From: Pedosphaera parvula Ellin514
Lineage (GTDB): Bacteria > Verrucomicrobiota > Verrucomicrobiia > Limisphaerales > Pedosphaeraceae
Direction: 5' to 3'
Assembly (NCBI RefSeq): GCF_000172555.1
Contig: NZ_ABOX02000026.1
Span: 1 to 64,000 of the forward strand
DNA: 64,000 bases
Positions 61,911 through 64,000 of this stretch are shown piece after piece. The notes beneath the pieces were generated by a model. It was not told the origin of the DNA. It worked only from the letters and a program-made list of their open reading frames with translations, and searched no databases. Position 1 is the first letter of the stretch. Each line of letters begins with the position of its first letter. A program made the position numbers and the translations under genes.

Positions 61911-62927
61911 TCAAGCCACCGCGATTACCGCAGTCTGCACTGACGACGGCAGCGAATGTTGCGTTGTGTCACTAAAGCCCGCGTCGTTGAGCATCTGTTG
62001 AAACTCCGAAAAAGTGTAAGCATCCCCTTCCGGCGTGGTGCCGAGCATGACCAGGCTGAATTCAGCGGCGGGCGGTGGAGTGATGCGGTCGGCGTTCGGC
62101 ATGAACTCGATGATGACCACGCGGCCACCCGGACGCAACGCGGCGTGGACACGGCGAAGGAAACGCGTGCAGTCGGCGAGGTTGAAATGATGCAGGAAGT
62201 TCGGCACAAGCACCGCGTCATAGTCGCGGCCTAGATCCACGGTGAAGGCATCGCCGACGATTTTGCTGAACCGGTTTCCTAGTCCGGCCTTCCGGGCATT
62301 TTCCTCCGTGATGGCGAGCACGGCTTCCCAATCGAGCGCGACGAGGTGAGCGCGGGGATTTTTCTGTGCAACCGCGATGCCGTAAGCGCCGTGACTGGCC
62401 GAGATGTCGAGCACGCGGGTGTCCCGGGCGGAATCGAGCGGTGTGAGATCAGCCGCGCCGCTCGCTGCCGGGCCCATCATCGGCCCCATGCTGCGGGCAA
62501 ATTCGATCCAGGCCGGATGATCGGGGGCGGTGGTGCCCTGCTCCGAGGTGTGAACGCTTCCGCGACGAATCGTGGAAGCGAGATCGGTGAAGGCTTCAGT
62601 AATCGCCGGAGAGAGCAGGAACTTCACGGCCGAGCCAAAGTAGGCAGGCGAGTTTTGATCCAGAAAAACGGCGGATGATGGTGTGAGCGAATAACGGGAA
62701 TCGGCTTTTTCAAGGAAGCCCATGATCGTCAGATTATCGCTTAGAATGCGGATGCCGCGCTCCGGGCATTTGCAACGCGCCGCGATTTCTGCTGCGGTCG
62801 CGGGAGTTTTGCCGATAGCTGTAAACAGGCCAAGTTCAATGGCAGCCTTCAATGCCCCTGTCTTTTGGTGGGCAGTGACGACTTCCATAAATAGTTGCGG
62901 TGAGGGTGGGTTCGTGGGGTTGGACAT
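61911..62927 (-). CDS. SAM-dependent O-methyltransferase (family 2, acetylserotonin-type)
   Basis: A 338-residue protein with an N-terminal dimerisation/winged-helix domain (PATAAEIAARCKCPERGIR and LSDNLTIMGFLEKADSRYSL, ~30-85) and a C-terminal Methyltransf_2 domain: VLDISASHGAYGIAVA as motif I, HLVALDWEAVLAITEENA, YDAVLVPNFLHHF and GGRVVIIEFMPNADRITPPP. The family methylates small hydroxylated molecules such as pigments, polyketides or aromatics. No biosynthetic partners are adjacent, so the substrate is unknown. Convergent with the esterase gene. Confidence 0.88.
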   Translation of the reverse strand: MSNPTNPPSPQLFMEVVTAHQKTGALKAAIELGLFTAIGKTPATAAEIAARCKCPERGIRILSDNLTIMGFLEKADSRYSLTPSSAVFLDQNSPAYFGSAVKFLLSPAITEAFTDLASTIRRGSVHTSEQGTTAPDHPAWIEFARSMGPMMGPAASGAADLTPLDSARDTRVLDISASHGAYGIAVAQKNPRAHLVALDWEAVLAITEENARKAGLGNRFSKIVGDAFTVDLGRDYDAVLVPNFLHHFNLADCTRFLRRVHAALRPGGRVVIIEFMPNADRITPPPAAEFSLVMLGTTPEGDAYTFSEFQQMLNDAGFSDTTQHSLPSSVQTAVIAVA

Positions 62928-63072
62928 GAGATTAAAATTTGCTTTCTCTGAAGATACCGGCGCTCAGGCGGGTGGCAATAATTATCGAGTGAGGTCCATC
63001 GCACTGACGTTGCGGAGTTCGCCTAAACAGCTGCTCTTGACAAGAGCAATTAGCTACGTGAAAAAATCCGCA

Positions 63073-63417
63073 TCAACTGACCTCAAACTTGAACTCCTTC
63101 TGGTCTTTGCCGTCTCGACTAATAAATGTGACGTCGACACGTCCTAGCTGGAGAAACAATGGGCGAAGCGGCTCCTCTTGCTGAATCAGAGACATCACGT
63201 AGGTCATCAAACTTTCCTCGTGCTCCGGCCCCGTCACAAAACCGATCGTGATCTCGCCACACATCTCAGTATGCTGGGAATACCATTTGTAAATGGTGTC
63301 CACCATTAGACCAAACTCCGTCTCAACGTTGTCGCCGGGACGGATGGAGACCATGAACCCAATTCCCTGCAAGTTACGGCCGTCTCGGACGAATTGTTTA
63401 GTGCCTGCTTTGACCAT
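63073..63417 (-). CDS. Hypothetical protein (114 aa), possibly frameshifted at its 5' end
   Basis: A soluble mixed alpha/beta protein with text such as GRNLQGIGFMVSIRPGDNVET, MVDTIYKWYSQHTEMCGEIT and VDVTFISRDGKDQKEFKFEVS. I do not recognise a family. The reading frame stays open a little upstream of the ATG (QPGRRVPPIPQVDF). Just upstream, in another frame, lies a signal-like ORF (63398-63532). A single frameshift could have split one secreted protein. Function unknown. Confidence 0.55.
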   Translation of the reverse strand: MVKAGTKQFVRDGRNLQGIGFMVSIRPGDNVETEFGLMVDTIYKWYSQHTEMCGEITIGFVTGPEHEESLMTYVMSLIQQEEPLRPLFLQLGRVDVTFISRDGKDQKEFKFEVS

Positions 63418-63532
63418 AAAATCTACCTGCGGTATTGGCGGAACCCGACGACCGGGCTGTAGCGTAGTGGTTCAAAGCGAATCCGCCGGCGACGGCAAGC
63501 GACAGCAAAAGAAAACGGCGTGATTTACTCAT
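63398..63532 (-). CDS. Small signal-peptide-like ORF upstream of 63417
   Basis: A 44-codon frame starting ATG at 63532: MSKSRRFLLLSLAVAGGFAL, followed by a short polar tail and a stop (TAA) at 63398. It overlaps the next gene's start by 20 bases in another frame. It looks like a Sec leader with no mature domain. Either it is a tiny secreted peptide or the start of a gene that lost its frame. Confidence 0.35.
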   Translation of the reverse strand: MSKSRRFLLLSLAVAGGFALNHYATARSSGSANTAGRFYGQSRH

Positions 63533-63577
63533 TAGTCGTCTTATTGTTTATTCCACCAGGATTTGAAATTTGCCCCT

Positions 63578-63910
63578 TCAGCGTTTGCATATGTCCAACT
63601 CTCGAATCAAATCTTCGCGTGTGTGAATCCTTGGTCCCGGCTCGACGGAAACTGTGTCATCAAAAATACTCCGCAACAACTCTGGCCGGTGCTCGTCTGT
63701 GGCTGCAAGCGAAAAACTATCCGGCGAACACAAAATACCAAACATGGTGCGTCTTGTCGGACTCGCCAGAATTGGGCGCAATACTGCTGCTCGCTCATCA
63801 ATGAATGTATAAACGCCATCCTCGACATCAATGACCTCGCAATAGCGGTTGGCTTCAGAAATATCATCAACCGCCCGCGTCGTGGAATCATTTTCAAATA
63901 TAAGAATCAT
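63578..63910 (-). CDS. Hypothetical protein (110 aa)
   Basis: An acidic soluble protein: MILIFENDSTTRAVDDISEA, NRYCEVIDVEDGVYTFIDER, AVLRPILASPTRRTMFGILC and a C-terminal HTREDLIRELDICKR. The pattern EV-I-DVEDG-Y-FIDE-G/A is reminiscent of small proteins found beside toxins or secreted genes, but I cannot assign a family. It lies just upstream of the 63398-63532 ORF on the same strand, so the three small frames may be one transcriptional unit. Confidence 0.55.
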   Translation of the reverse strand: MILIFENDSTTRAVDDISEANRYCEVIDVEDGVYTFIDERAAVLRPILASPTRRTMFGILCSPDSFSLAATDEHRPELLRSIFDDTVSVEPGPRIHTREDLIRELDICKR

Positions 63911-64000
63911 AACGCACCTAGGCCTTATGGCTTGGCGAAGGGTTTAGCAGGGTGTTTGGATCCGATATAACGCGCGTTGCTTCGCGTGAGCGGAGTAGAG

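Noticed and set aside
61911-62927. A secondary-metabolite cluster around the O-methyltransferase
   Set aside because: No polyketide, peptide or terpene synthesis genes adjoin it in the window.
1-64000. CRISPR array, tRNA/rRNA genes, prophage or integron
   Set aside because: No regularly spaced repeats, tRNA cloverleaf, phage structural genes or integrase were recognised in the gaps I read on both strands.

Overview
The window looks like a chromosomal segment of a soil or freshwater Verrucomicrobiota bacterium, most like the Pedosphaera/Limisphaerales group. This is inferred from style, not from a marker gene. It has moderately high GC, many very long secreted proteins carrying 'autotransporter-associated' beta-strand repeats but no translocator barrel, multidomain glycoside hydrolases with LamG and Ig modules, small membrane-anchored HEAT-like proteins, and a common C-terminal module ending in F-Y/F-R-L/V/I. 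No rRNA, tRNA, CRISPR array, prophage or transposase gene was recognised.

Layout. (1) 1-10.7 kb: a surface-glycan cluster of four GT4-type glycosyltransferases (two are tandem duplicates), a methyltransferase, a Wzx-like flippase and two GT2 paralogues coupled by ATGA overlaps. (2) 10.8-16.7 kb: a PQQ-type beta-propeller protein, a LuxR-type response regulator, a sugar nucleotidyltransferase with a clear terminator, an ABC-2 exporter pair and a RibD/DHFR-like reductase. (3) 16.9-26 kb: a 1070-residue secreted protein made of two near-identical halves, a monooxygenase, a royal-jelly/yellow-like protein, a DMT transporter with a His-rich tail, a TPR protein, a receiver-domain remnant and a GH25 lysozyme fused to Ig/LamG modules. 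(4) 26-31 kb: two stand-alone receiver proteins and a MacA/MacB-like efflux pair. (5) 31-36.7 kb: a dedicated TonB uptake locus (small membrane protein, TonB-dependent receptor, TonB, ExbB, two ExbD, coiled-coil protein). (6) 37-42.7 kb: two anchored HEAT-like genes, a third truncated by a mobile repeat, and a GH27-like enzyme. (7) 42.9-52.4 kb: a minus-strand glycan operon (nucleotidyltransferase, HAD phosphatase, cupin, GDPD-like protein, methyltransferase, two GT2, two SDR epimerases, one GT-C membrane protein). (8) 52.5-64 kb: YajQ, a secreted GH16 glucanase, a beta-helix protein, a GWINF-repeat protein, an esterase, an O-methyltransferase and small unknown proteins.

Functionally the two glycan clusters would make activated sugars, assemble glycans and export or flip them. 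The secreted hydrolases, esterase and TonB system fit polysaccharide or debris foraging.

The most distinctive non-coding content is mobile-repeat DNA. Family A (53938-54197, 60597-60817, half copy 38501-38564) has long terminal inverted repeats and a nested hairpin, and its half copy truncates a gene. Family B (12314-12601) has 30-base terminal repeats and an apparent TTA target duplication that coincides with the stop codon of the response regulator.
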